Shown here piece by piece: positions 6,865-14,139 of a stretch of DNA of 14,516 nt. The stretch lies in NCBI GenBank assembly GCA_024690635.1, contig JAILOW010000118.1, forward strand, positions 1 to 14,516, read 5' to 3'. The first letter of the stretch is position 1. Each line of letters starts with the position of its first letter. The notes beneath the pieces were generated by a model. That model worked only from the letters and a program-made list of their open reading frames with translations, was not told the origin of the DNA and searched no databases. The translations under genes were made by a program, and so were the position numbers. The DNA comes from Butyrivibrio sp. Its GTDB lineage: Bacteria > Bacillota_A > Clostridia > Lachnospirales > Lachnospiraceae.

Positions 6865-7485
6865 ATGAGTCGCAAAGGCATTATTATTGTCGTTTCCGGT
6901 TTTTCCGGAGCAGGCAAGGGAACTCTTATGAAAGAGCTGATTAAAAATTATGATACGTATGCTCTTTCAATATCAGCCACAACAAGGGATCCCAGACCCG
7001 GAGAAGTTGACGGCAGAGAATACTTTTTTGTTTCAAACGAAGAGTTTGAAAAACTTATCTGGGAAGACGGACTTATCGAGCATGCCGGTTATGTAAATCA
7101 TTACTACGGAACTCCCAGAAAGTTCGTTGAGGAAAAGCTTTCTCAGGGAATAGACGTTATTCTGGAAATAGAGATTCAGGGTGCGCTTCAGATCAAAAAG
7201 CAGTATCCGGACGCGGTTTTGTTATTTGTAATGCCGCCTTCAGTAGCGGAGCTTGAAAAGAGACTTCGCGGCAGAGGAACGGAGACTGATGAAGTCATAG
7301 CACAAAGACTTGCAAGAGCCAAGGAAGAAGCTCTTGGCATCGAGAATTATGATTACATCGTTATAAATGATGATATTGAGGAATGTGTAAAGAGAGTACA
7401 CGGCATCATCGAGGCAGCTCATCTTTCTCCCTCAAGAAGTCAGGATTTTATAGATACTATCAGAAATCAGCTTAATGAGTTATAA
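6865..7485 (+). CDS. gmk: Guanylate kinase
   Basis: A 206-residue cytosolic nucleoside monophosphate kinase that converts GMP (or dGMP) plus ATP to GDP, supplying the GTP and (p)ppGpp pools. The P-loop is GFSGAGKGT (residues 12-20). The GMP-binding region contains SATTRDPRPGEVDGREYFF (37-55) and YGTP (81-84), with the lid region RLRGRGTETDEVIAQRLARA near 133-152. Length matches bacterial Gmk. An AGAGG sequence lies 8 bases ahead of the start. It sits 11 bases after yicC and 46 bases before rpoZ, the usual yicC-gmk-rpoZ order of Firmicutes. Confidence 0.97.
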   Translation: MSRKGIIIVVSGFSGAGKGTLMKELIKNYDTYALSISATTRDPRPGEVDGREYFFVSNEEFEKLIWEDGLIEHAGYVNHYYGTPRKFVEEKLSQGIDVILEIEIQGALQIKKQYPDAVLLFVMPPSVAELEKRLRGRGTETDEVIAQRLARAKEEALGIENYDYIVINDDIEECVKRVHGIIEAAHLSPSRSQDFIDTIRNQLNEL

Positions 7486-7503
7486 TATTTAAGCAGTTTT
7501 ATA

Positions 7504-7518
7504 TGCGGAGAAACCGCA
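7504..7518 (+). other. Small hairpin in the gmk-rpoZ gap next to the rpoZ ribosome binding site
   Basis: TGCGG (7504-7508) and CCGCA (7514-7518) form a perfect 5-bp stem with an AGAAA loop, ending 2 bases before the AAAGGA that serves rpoZ. No U tract follows, so it is not a terminator. It might tune rpoZ translation or be an mRNA processing point, but such short stems occur by chance. Confidence 0.35.
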
Positions 7519-7531
7519 GGAAAGGAATAAA

Positions 7532-7843
7532 ATGATACATCCTTCTTATGTTGATCTTATGAAAGTAGTAAACCAGGGAGTTGAGGAAGGCGAGCAGCCC
7601 GTTATCAATTCCAGATACTCAGTAGTTATGGCTACTGCAAAGAGAGCAAGACAGATCATTGCCGGCGATGAGCCCATGGTTCGTGTAAAGGACAAGCAGA
7701 AGCCCCTTTCAATTGCCGTTGACGAGATGAATCAGGCTCAGCTTCGTATCCTTACAGATGAGGAAAAGGAAGCTCTCCTTGCTTCTGCAAAGGCAGCGCA
7801 GGCGGAGGATGCTCCTGTAGAGGAAACTACAGAAAACGAGTAA
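7532..7843 (+). CDS. rpoZ: RNA polymerase omega subunit
   Basis: A 103-residue protein with the family's conserved N-terminal block: MIHPSYVDLMKVVNQ (1-15), then PVINSRYSVVMATAKRARQI (23-42). Omega binds the beta' subunit and helps RNA polymerase assemble. The core lies in residues 1-75, and the acidic Ala/Glu-rich tail (76-103) is variable in the family. AAAGGA lies 6 bases ahead of the ATG. The position between gmk and rimO, with only 4 bases to the rimO start, supports co-transcription. Confidence 0.95.
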   Translation: MIHPSYVDLMKVVNQGVEEGEQPVINSRYSVVMATAKRARQIIAGDEPMVRVKDKQKPLSIAVDEMNQAQLRILTDEEKEALLASAKAAQAEDAPVEETTENE

Positions 7844-7847
7844 TTAT

Positions 7848-9212
7848 ATGAAAATATTATTTGTTTCACTTGGCTGTGACAAAAACAGAGTAGATACCGA
7901 GATGATGCTCGGTATGCTCTCTGAGCACGGCTATGTATTTACAGATGATGAGTCAGAAGCCGAAGCAGCAGTTGTAAACACCTGCTGCTTTATAAATGAT
8001 GCGAAAGAGGAAAGTATAAATACCATACTGGAGCTTTCCGAGCGCAGAAAAAGCGGTCAGCTGTCTGCACTTATCGTTACGGGGTGCCTTGCCCAGAGAT
8101 ATAAAGAAGAGATCCAGAAAGAGATCCCTGAAGTTGATGCAATACTTGGTATCAGCTCCATAGATATGATAGTAAAGTCTCTTGATGAGGTTCTTTCAAG
8201 AAAAAAGGGTTCATCCTACAAGAACTACTTTGAAAGCCTTGAAAGAAAGCCTTTTGGCGGCATAAGACGTGTTAATACCACAGGCGGACAGTTCGGGTAC
8301 CTTAAGATTGCAGAAGGCTGCGACAAACATTGCACTTACTGCATCATTCCCAAGGTAAGGGGCTCCTACAGAAGCGTTCCCATGGAAGATCTGTTGAAGG
8401 ATGCTAAAGAGATGGCAGCCATTGGTATTACCGAGCTTATACTGGTAGCCCAGGAGACGACTCTTTACGGCACGGATCTTTACGGCAAAAAGACGTTGCC
8501 CAGGCTCTTAAAAGAGCTTTGCAGGATCGACGGCTTTAAGTGGATCAGGATAATGTACTGTTATCCCGAGGAGATAGATCAGGAACTTATTGATGTCATC
8601 AAATCAGAGCCAAAGATCTGTCACTACCTTGATCTTCCCATTCAGTCAGGCTCAGACACTATTCTTAAAAAGATGGGAAGAAGAACAAACAATCAGGAAA
8701 TAAGAGATCTGGTGCATCAGCTCAGAGAGGAGATCCCTGATATTTGCCTTAGAACTACTCTTATCAGCGGATTTCCCGGCGAGACTGCAGCCGATCATAA
8801 TGAAACCATGAACCTTGTGAGAGATCTTAAGTTTGACAGACTTGGAGTATTCACCTACTCGGTGGAGGAGGACACTCCTGCAGCCACAATGGACGGTCAG
8901 GTTTCGGAAAGAGTAAAAAACACACGCAGAAACAAACTCATGAGACTTCAGCAGGATATAGCATTTGACGCTGCCTCTGAAATGGTGGGCAGAACTGTTG
9001 ATGCAGTCATCGAAGGCAAAATAACAGATACCGATGATGACAGTTTTACTTATTTGGCCAGAACCTACAAGGATGCTCCGGATATTGACGGATATCTGTT
9101 TGTTACAAATGTAAACAGAGAGCTGATGACCGGAGACTTCGTGAAGGTTTTGATAACAGGTTCCAACGAATATGATCTGATAGGAGAGATGAGAGATGAA
9201 TTTACCGAATAA
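7848..9212 (+). CDS. rimO: Ribosomal protein S12 methylthiotransferase
   Basis: A 454-residue radical-SAM methylthiotransferase that adds a methylthio group to the conserved aspartate of ribosomal protein S12. Three regions are visible. The UPF0004 N-terminal domain begins KILFVSLGCDKNRVDTEM and has cluster cysteines C10, C46 and C80. The radical SAM domain has C158, C162, C165 in EGCDKHCTYCIIPKVRGSYRS-type context, the C-x3-C-x2-C binding an iron-sulfur cluster and SAM. A C-terminal TRAM domain covers about residues 385-450. SLGCDKN at the N terminus and the RGSYRS region distinguish RimO from the tRNA enzyme MiaB. No clear Shine-Dalgarno is seen and the start is 4 bases after rpoZ, so coupled translation is likely. 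Its 3' end overlaps pgsA by 17 bases. Confidence 0.95.
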   Translation: MKILFVSLGCDKNRVDTEMMLGMLSEHGYVFTDDESEAEAAVVNTCCFINDAKEESINTILELSERRKSGQLSALIVTGCLAQRYKEEIQKEIPEVDAILGISSIDMIVKSLDEVLSRKKGSSYKNYFESLERKPFGGIRRVNTTGGQFGYLKIAEGCDKHCTYCIIPKVRGSYRSVPMEDLLKDAKEMAAIGITELILVAQETTLYGTDLYGKKTLPRLLKELCRIDGFKWIRIMYCYPEEIDQELIDVIKSEPKICHYLDLPIQSGSDTILKKMGRRTNNQEIRDLVHQLREEIPDICLRTTLISGFPGETAADHNETMNLVRDLKFDRLGVFTYSVEEDTPAATMDGQVSERVKNTRRNKLMRLQQDIAFDAASEMVGRTVDAVIEGKITDTDDDSFTYLARTYKDAPDIDGYLFVTNVNRELMTGDFVKVLITGSNEYDLIGEMRDEFTE

Positions 9213-9744
9213 GCTTACAGTTTGCAGAGTAGTATTGATTCCGTTCTTCGTATTTTTCCTTTTGTTTGATCCATCCAATGATCTTTTTAAATGGATCGCC
9301 CTTGCTTTGTTTATCATTGCAAGCCTTACAGATCTTTTAGATGGCAAGATCGCCAGAAAGTATAATCTGATAACAGATTTTGGCAAATTTATGGATCCTC
9401 TTGCTGACAAACTACTTGTTTGCAGCGCTATGATCGGTCTTATTGAACTTGACCGTATTCCTGCTGCAGTTGTAATCATCATCATTGCAAGAGAGTTTAT
9501 CATCAGCGGATTCAGACTTATTGCGGCTGACAACGGCAGAGTTATCGCTGCAAGCTACTGGGGCAAGTTCAAGACAACCTTCCAGATGATCATGGTTATT
9601 CTTATGATCGCGCATCTGGATGATATGTTTGTGTGGTATCAGCCCCTTACATTTATAATCATGTGTGTTGCTCTTGCTCTTACAATAATTTCTCTTATTG
9701 ATTACATCATAAAGAATAAGGATGTAATGAGCGGAGATATGTAA
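9196..9744 (+). CDS. pgsA: CDP-diacylglycerol-glycerol-3-phosphate 3-phosphatidyltransferase
   Basis: A 182-residue integral membrane enzyme that makes phosphatidylglycerol phosphate, the committed step to phosphatidylglycerol and cardiolipin. The CDP-alcohol phosphatidyltransferase signature D-x2-D-G-x2-A-R-x8-G-x3-D-x3-D is complete: D46, D49, G50, A53, R54, G63, D67, D71. Several hydrophobic segments fit the six-helix fold, and the N-terminal NLPNKLTVCRVVLIP is typical of PgsA rather than phosphatidylserine synthase. The start lies inside rimO (17-base overlap), with an AGGAGAG ribosome binding site in rimO codons. The rimO-pgsA pairing is common in Clostridia. Confidence 0.95.
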   Translation: MNLPNKLTVCRVVLIPFFVFFLLFDPSNDLFKWIALALFIIASLTDLLDGKIARKYNLITDFGKFMDPLADKLLVCSAMIGLIELDRIPAAVVIIIIAREFIISGFRLIAADNGRVIAASYWGKFKTTFQMIMVILMIAHLDDMFVWYQPLTFIIMCVALALTIISLIDYIIKNKDVMSGDM

Positions 9745-9780
9745 TAGTTTTTTGTTTTAAAAATAGTTTTAAGGAGTAGA

Positions 9781-11664
9781 ATGAAGGATTTAGATTTAAT
9801 TGATATCGAGAAGAAAAACAAGGAAGATTCAAAGGTAAGGTACGATGAGTCAGGCCTTGATGAAAGGATAATAAGAGCCGTTACGGAAATGGGTTTTGAA
9901 TATATGTCACCCATTCAAAAAGCTGCGATCCCTGTAATGCTTGATGGAAAAGATATTATTGGCCAGGCACAGACAGGAACCGGTAAAACAGCAGCTTTCG
10001 GTATCCCTCTTCTCGAAAAGATAGATCCCGAAAACAAGCATCTTCAGGCGGTTGTTCTTTGTCCCACAAGAGAACTTGCCATGCAGGCTGCTGATGATAT
10101 CAGAGATTTTGCAAAGTACATGTTTGGGATCAGGGTTCTGGCTGTTTATGGAGGTCAGGACATTTCAAGACAGATAAAAGCTCTTTCAGGCGGAGTACAG
10201 ATCGTTGTGGGAACTCCCGGAAGAGTGATGGACCATATGCGCAGGCATACAATGAAGCTCAAGGATGTCAAGGTTCTTGTCCTTGATGAGGCGGATGAGA
10301 TGCTTGATATGGGCTTTAGGGATGATATTGAGACTATTCTTAAAGGCATGCCGCAGGAGAGACAGACAGCTCTTTTCTCAGCTACAATGCCTGAGCCTAT
10401 ACTTCAGATCACAAGGCAGTATCAGAATAATGCGGAATATATCAAGATGACTCCAAAGGAGATCACTGTAGCTGCCATTGAGCAGGCTTATTACCGCGTT
10501 CCTCAAAAGATGAAGGAAGAAGTCCTTGTAAGACTTCTTGATTATTACAATCCAGCCAGATCTCTTATTTTCTGTAATACAAAGAGAATGGTGGATCAGC
10601 TTTCAGAGAGCCTTAAGGGAAAAGGATATCTTTGCGACGGTCTTCACGGAGATCTTTCTCAGAATCAGCGTGATACCGTAATGAATCTTTTCAGAAACGG
10701 ACGCATAAATATTCTTATTGCTACAGATGTTGCCGCAAGAGGTATTGATGTGAGCGGCGTTGAGGCTGTGTTTAATTTCGATATTCCCGAGGATATCGAA
10801 TATTATGTTCACAGGATCGGAAGGACCGGAAGAGCCGGCAAGAGCGGCAGATCCTTTACACTTGTTGGCGGCAGAGAGATGTACAAGCTTCGCGAGATCG
10901 AGAAGGTCTGCCATACAAGGATCGAAGAAAGAAAAGTTCCTTCTGCAAAGGAAATAACAAGAGTTAAGTCACAGAAGGTTTTTGCTGAAGTTATCGATAT
11001 CATTGAAAATGATGATATTGCATCAACCCTTGAATTTGTTATGCAAAAGATCGATGAAGGTGAGTATACTGCGGAGCAGCTTGCAGCAGGATTTATGAAA
11101 CTCAAGATGGGCGCCGACCTTCAGGATCTTGTACTTTTTGATAAAGACAGATCAAAAAGAGACAGATACAGAGATAAAAAGTATAACGAGATCAGAGATA
11201 AGAGCAGAGGACGCAGAACTTCAAACGGTTCTCGAAGCTCTAATTCTAAGAATGCCGGAAGAGATTTTGGCAAAGATACAGGAAGAGTTAGAAAAAAGCC
11301 CTACGGCAATGATAAGCTTGGAGTTAGAAAGTCCGATGAAAAGAGGACTTATGACAGAAAGCCTTCGGAAAAAAGAAATTCCGATAAAAAGACTTATGAT
11401 AAAAAGCCAAGGCAGGAGAGAACTCCAAGAAAAAAGACTGCTGCCGAGAACTTTGAGAATGTGGGAAGGATCAGCATAAAAGGCGAAGGCAGTACCAAGG
11501 CCTGGTACATTGGTGAAGACACAAATACCATGAATGTTTCAAAAAAGGAAAAGAAGGCCATCAAAAAAGATAATAAAAAGAGAAGCCTTGATTATCTCCA
11601 GGACGTAAGCGATCTTGTTATGGAAAGCTTTGGAAAGCGCAAAAACAAGGAAAATAACAAATAA
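9781..11664 (+). CDS. DEAD-box ATP-dependent RNA helicase with basic low-complexity tail
   Basis: A 627-residue helicase of the CshA/DeaD group, which unwinds RNA in mRNA decay or ribosome assembly. All motifs are present: Q motif with SPIQ (43-46), I AQTGTGKT (63-70), Ia PTRELA (95-100), Ib TPGR (145-148), II DEAD (169-172), III SAT (200-202), IV SLIFCNT (261-267), V ATDVAARGID (314-323), VI HRIGRTGRAG (344-353). Residues about 385-450 form a helical C-terminal extension, possibly a dimerisation region as in CshA. Residues about 453-557 are a disordered Arg/Lys/Ser/Asp-rich tail with imperfect DKKTYDKKP-like repeats, probably an RNA-binding tether. The final 70 residues are again ordered-looking (GRISIKGEGSTKAWYIGED). 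A strong AAGGAG lies 4 bases ahead of the ATG. The stop overlaps the channel gene start as TAATG. Which helicase paralogue it is cannot be decided here. Confidence 0.95.
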   Translation: MKDLDLIDIEKKNKEDSKVRYDESGLDERIIRAVTEMGFEYMSPIQKAAIPVMLDGKDIIGQAQTGTGKTAAFGIPLLEKIDPENKHLQAVVLCPTRELAMQAADDIRDFAKYMFGIRVLAVYGGQDISRQIKALSGGVQIVVGTPGRVMDHMRRHTMKLKDVKVLVLDEADEMLDMGFRDDIETILKGMPQERQTALFSATMPEPILQITRQYQNNAEYIKMTPKEITVAAIEQAYYRVPQKMKEEVLVRLLDYYNPARSLIFCNTKRMVDQLSESLKGKGYLCDGLHGDLSQNQRDTVMNLFRNGRINILIATDVAARGIDVSGVEAVFNFDIPEDIEYYVHRIGRTGRAGKSGRSFTLVGGREMYKLREIEKVCHTRIEERKVPSAKEITRVKSQKVFAEVIDIIENDDIASTLEFVMQKIDEGEYTAEQLAAGFMKLKMGADLQDLVLFDKDRSKRDRYRDKKYNEIRDKSRGRRTSNGSRSSNSKNAGRDFGKDTGRVRKKPYGNDKLGVRKSDEKRTYDRKPSEKRNSDKKTYDKKPRQERTPRKKTAAENFENVGRISIKGEGSTKAWYIGEDTNTMNVSKKEKKAIKKDNKKRSLDYLQDVSDLVMESFGKRKNKENNK

Positions 11665-12866
11665 TGAATACAGAAAACAAAAAGGCAACAGGATCATATG
11701 AACTGAAAGCTAAAGTTTTTAACATGGTAAGCACAGGCGTTGTTGATGAACCGGTTAACAGGTTTTATGACGCTCTTAGTATTATCATGCTTGTTGCCAA
11801 TCTTTTTTCTGCGTTTGCAATAACTTTTGATTACATGAAGGAGCACTATTTAGGGCTCCTTCTTGCTATTGAAGCAGTTACGACATTCTTTTTTGCTGTT
11901 GATTATGTATTAAGAGCATATTCATCATCTGAACTGTACCCCAATGAAAAAAGTGCAAAGGCACTGCTTAAATATGTCTTTTCTATTACGGGTATTATAG
12001 ATCTTCTTTCTTTTTTACCTTACTATCTGCCTATATTTTTTCCTGCAGGAACCGCAGTGTTCAGGATGTTCAGGGTAGCAAGGATATTAAGGCTCTTTAG
12101 GATAAATTCCTATTATGATCAGTTAAATGTCATCACCGAGGTCCTTTCCAGCAAAAAACAGCAGCTCTTTGCATCTGTGTTTATAATCATCATTCTTATG
12201 CTGTCTGCAAGTCTTTGCATGTACAGTGTTGAGCATGACGCGCAGCCGGATGTTTTTGAAAATGCTTTTTCAGGCATTTGGTGGTCTGTTTCGACACTTC
12301 TTACTGTGGGCTACGGTGATATTTATCCCATTACTCCTCTTGGCAGACTTCTTGCCATAGTTATTTCTTTTCTTGGTGTTGGAATGGTTGCCATACCTAC
12401 CGGTATCATAAGTGCCGGTTTTGTGGAGCAGTATCAGAGACTTAAGACCATGGGACAGTTTGCAGAGGAGGAAAATATCCATTTTATCAGAGTAAATCTT
12501 TCTGATAATGACAGATGGACCGGCAAAAAGATCCGTGATCTTGGCCTTCCCAAGGATATGATCATTGTTTCTGTTCAAAGAGGAAGTGTTACGGATATTC
12601 CAAGAGGTGAGACCCTTCTCCAAAGCGGTGATACCATTGTGATCTGTGCAGAAAAAAGCAAGGATATGCAGCCTATAGAATTAAAAGAGATCGTAATAAA
12701 CCACGGCCATTCCTGGAACGGTGTAGCCATAAAGGATCTTGATATTTCAAGGCAGAGCTTCATCTTCATGATCCGAAGAAACGGAAAGAACATGATCCCC
12801 AGAGAATCTGTGGTCATAAGAGAAAACGATGTTGTTCTTATGTACGGAAAGCATCGAAATATTTAA
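11664..12866 (+). CDS. Voltage-gated-type potassium channel with two C-terminal RCK_C (TrkA-C) domains
   Basis: A 400-residue six-transmembrane ion channel of the plasma membrane. The S1-S4 voltage-sensor region covers about residues 35-150, with an S4 carrying arginine at every third position (R134, R137, R140, R143, R146). The S5-pore-S6 covers 168-255, with the K+ selectivity filter TVGYGD (214-219) preceded by GIWWSVSTLL. The soluble tail holds two successive regions resembling RCK_C/TrkA-C: about 273-332 (IRVNLSDNDRWTGKKIRDLG, then LLQSGDTIVICAE) and about 348-397 (WNGVAIKDLDI, then VVIRENDVVLMYG). No Rossmann RCK_N glycine motif is seen between the pore and these domains. Translation is probably coupled to the helicase by the TAATG overlap at 11662-11666. 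An AAGGAA sequence lies about 11 bases upstream. The ligand sensed by the tail is unknown. Confidence 0.92.
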   Translation: MNTENKKATGSYELKAKVFNMVSTGVVDEPVNRFYDALSIIMLVANLFSAFAITFDYMKEHYLGLLLAIEAVTTFFFAVDYVLRAYSSSELYPNEKSAKALLKYVFSITGIIDLLSFLPYYLPIFFPAGTAVFRMFRVARILRLFRINSYYDQLNVITEVLSSKKQQLFASVFIIIILMLSASLCMYSVEHDAQPDVFENAFSGIWWSVSTLLTVGYGDIYPITPLGRLLAIVISFLGVGMVAIPTGIISAGFVEQYQRLKTMGQFAEEENIHFIRVNLSDNDRWTGKKIRDLGLPKDMIIVSVQRGSVTDIPRGETLLQSGDTIVICAEKSKDMQPIELKEIVINHGHSWNGVAIKDLDISRQSFIFMIRRNGKNMIPRESVVIRENDVVLMYGKHRNI

Positions 12867-12889
12867 ATTATCAGTAAGGAAATCAGGTT

Positions 12890-13708
12890 ATGGATCAGTC
12901 AAAAATCGAACTTTTAAATAAAACAGAGCTTTTCGTCCTTGATATGGACGGTACATTTTATCTTGAAAATGATATTATTCCGGGCTCTCTGGAATTTCTT
13001 TCCTCTGTCGTAAATGCAGGTAAAGACTATATCTTTTTTACAAATAATGCATCTTCATCTCCAAAGCTTTATATTGAAAAGCTTGCAAAGATGAATTGCC
13101 ATATTACAAGAGAGCGCATTATGACAAGCGCTGATGTTACAATCGAGTTTTTGAGATCCGAATATCCGGGAAAATCAGTATATCTTTTGGGAACGCCTGC
13201 GCTTACTGAGAGCATGCTTGAAGCAGGGATCATCCTTACAAATGATACAGATAAAAAACCTGACATAGTCCTGGCTTCTTTTGACAAGACACTTACTTAT
13301 GAAAAGCTTGTAAATGCCTGCAACTATATCAGAGAAGGTGCTATTTTCCTTGCAACTCACATGGACATCAACTGTCCTGTAAAGGATGGCTTTATTCCTG
13401 ACTGCGGCGCTATTTGTGCAGCAATTGAGCTGTCAACCGGCGTAAAACCAAGGTTTCTTGGAAAGCCCTTCAAAGAAACTCTGGATATGATAGAAAGAGT
13501 AACTAAAAAAGAAAAAGAGAAGATAACCTTTGTGGGCGATCGTCTTTATACTGATGTTGCAACCGGCGTAAATAACGGTGCAAACGGTATTCTTGTTCTT
13601 ACGGGAGAGTGTGGTATTGCGGATATTGATAAATCTCCTGTAAAGCCTACTGCAGTATTTGAATCCCTTTCTGAAATAGGAAAATTCCTTGATGAGATTT
13701 ATTCTTAA
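12890..13708 (+). CDS. HAD-superfamily subfamily IIA phosphatase (NagD-like)
   Basis: A 272-residue cytosolic phosphatase. HAD motif I is LDMDGTFY, with nucleophile D18 and D20. Motif II is FFTNNASSS (49-57). The motif III lysine is K192 in GKPFKE. Motif IV is VGDRLYTDVATG, with D217 and D222 as metal ligands. The cap between motifs II and III is of the C2A (NagD/4-nitrophenylphosphatase) kind, as shown by the TNN and GKP signatures. Known family members dephosphorylate UMP, sugar phosphates, glycerol phosphate or phosphoglycolate; the substrate here cannot be predicted. AAGGAA lies about 12 bases upstream, and the start is 23 bases after the channel gene, so it is probably the last gene of that operon. 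No terminator hairpin is visible after it. Confidence 0.92.
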   Translation: MDQSKIELLNKTELFVLDMDGTFYLENDIIPGSLEFLSSVVNAGKDYIFFTNNASSSPKLYIEKLAKMNCHITRERIMTSADVTIEFLRSEYPGKSVYLLGTPALTESMLEAGIILTNDTDKKPDIVLASFDKTLTYEKLVNACNYIREGAIFLATHMDINCPVKDGFIPDCGAICAAIELSTGVKPRFLGKPFKETLDMIERVTKKEKEKITFVGDRLYTDVATGVNNGANGILVLTGECGIADIDKSPVKPTAVFESLSEIGKFLDEIYS

Positions 13709-13717
13709 TATTTAATG

Positions 13718-13746
13718 TTGACAAGAAGAATCTGTTGATTTATATT
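13718..13746 (+). promoter_or_regulatory. Promoter of the metal-efflux cassette
   Basis: A consensus TTGACA (13718-13723), an exact 17-base spacer, then TATATT (13741-13746). Such a strong promoter, starting 10 bases after the HAD gene stop, fits a unit held off by a repressor and derepressed by metal. The expected start near 13753 lies inside the palindromic operator described next. Confidence 0.82.
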
Positions 13747-13749
13747 GAA

Positions 13750-13771
13750 CATATGAACAAGTAAACATATG
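13750..13771. promoter_or_regulatory. Candidate SmtB/ArsR-family operator
   Basis: CATATG (13750-13755) and CATATG (13766-13771), separated by 10 bases, form an inverted repeat; the arms are also direct repeats of AACATATGA at 13748 and 13764. The site begins 4 bases after the -10 and covers the expected transcription start, the usual position for autorepression by ArsR/SmtB dimers. AT-rich sites with ATATGAACA-like half-sites are typical of zinc-sensing members. The assignment rests on position and symmetry only. Confidence 0.6.
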
Positions 13772-13799
13772 ATAAAATGTTTAAATGAAAGGATGGAAG

Positions 13800-14102
13800 A
13801 TGGCTAATAATATAAACATGCCGGATGAAGACACCTTATACGATGTTGCCGAGCTTTTTAAGGTTTTTGGCGATTCCACAAGGATCCGCATATTGTCTGC
13901 ACTTTTTGATTCAGAGCTTTGCGTTTACGACATTGCAGAGTCTCTTAATATGACTCAGTCAGCAATATCGCACCAGCTCAGAATCCTTAAGCAGAGCAAG
14001 CTTGTGGGAAACAGACGTGAGGGTAAACAGATCTTTTACTTCCTTGCAGATGATCATGTAAGGACCATCATTAAACAGGGTATCGATCATGTTGAAGAAT
14101 AA
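13800..14102 (+). CDS. ArsR/SmtB-family metal-sensing transcriptional repressor (alpha5 zinc site)
   Basis: A 100-residue winged-helix repressor with recognition-helix region MTQSAISHQLRILKQSKLV (51-69) and wing GNRREGKQIFYFL (70-82). The C-terminal helix carries D84-x-H86-x10-H97-x2-E100, the complete alpha5 zinc-site pattern of SmtB (D, H, H, E) and close to CzrA (D, H, H, H). The alpha3 arsenic/cadmium motif ELCVCD is degenerate here (ELCVYD, residues 39-44, one Cys only), arguing against As or alpha3-type Cd sensing. Start 13800 is preferred over the ATG at 13785, because AAAGGA lies 6 bases ahead of 13800 and nothing suitable precedes 13785. It is likely autoregulated through the operator at 13750-13771, released by Zn(II) or similar. 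It is the first gene of the efflux cassette. Confidence 0.9.
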   Translation: MANNINMPDEDTLYDVAELFKVFGDSTRIRILSALFDSELCVYDIAESLNMTQSAISHQLRILKQSKLVGNRREGKQIFYFLADDHVRTIIKQGIDHVEE

Positions 14103-14111
14103 AATGTGAAG

Positions 14112-14125
14112 GTTCCTTATGGAAC
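14112..14125 (+). other. Short hairpin between repressor gene and HMA gene
   Basis: GTTCC (14112-14116) and GGAAC (14121-14125) pair perfectly around a TTAT loop, in the 37-base gap and just ahead of the AAAGGG ribosome binding site of the HMA gene. No T tract follows, so it is not a terminator. It might set the ratio of HMA protein to repressor, or be chance. Confidence 0.3.
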
Positions 14126-14139
14126 GGAAAGGGAAAATC

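Noticed and set aside
8652..9533. Long (293-residue) open frame on the minus strand across rimO and pgsA
   Set aside because: It is antisense to two clearly conserved genes, has no ribosome binding site or recognisable domain, and has the composition expected of a codon-bias shadow.
9743..9770. Repeated AATAGTTTT and T-rich stretch before the helicase gene, as a possible promoter or cold-shock leader
   Set aside because: It is a short AT-rich 9-base repeat with no paired -35/-10 at proper spacing and no stable fold; the gap is only 36 bases, so a long cold-shock leader cannot fit.
14119..14139. Longer start for the HMA protein (ATG at 14119)
   Set aside because: The seven extra residues (MERKGKI) have no ribosome binding site, start in a small hairpin and would include the AAAGGG that serves the ATG at 14140.
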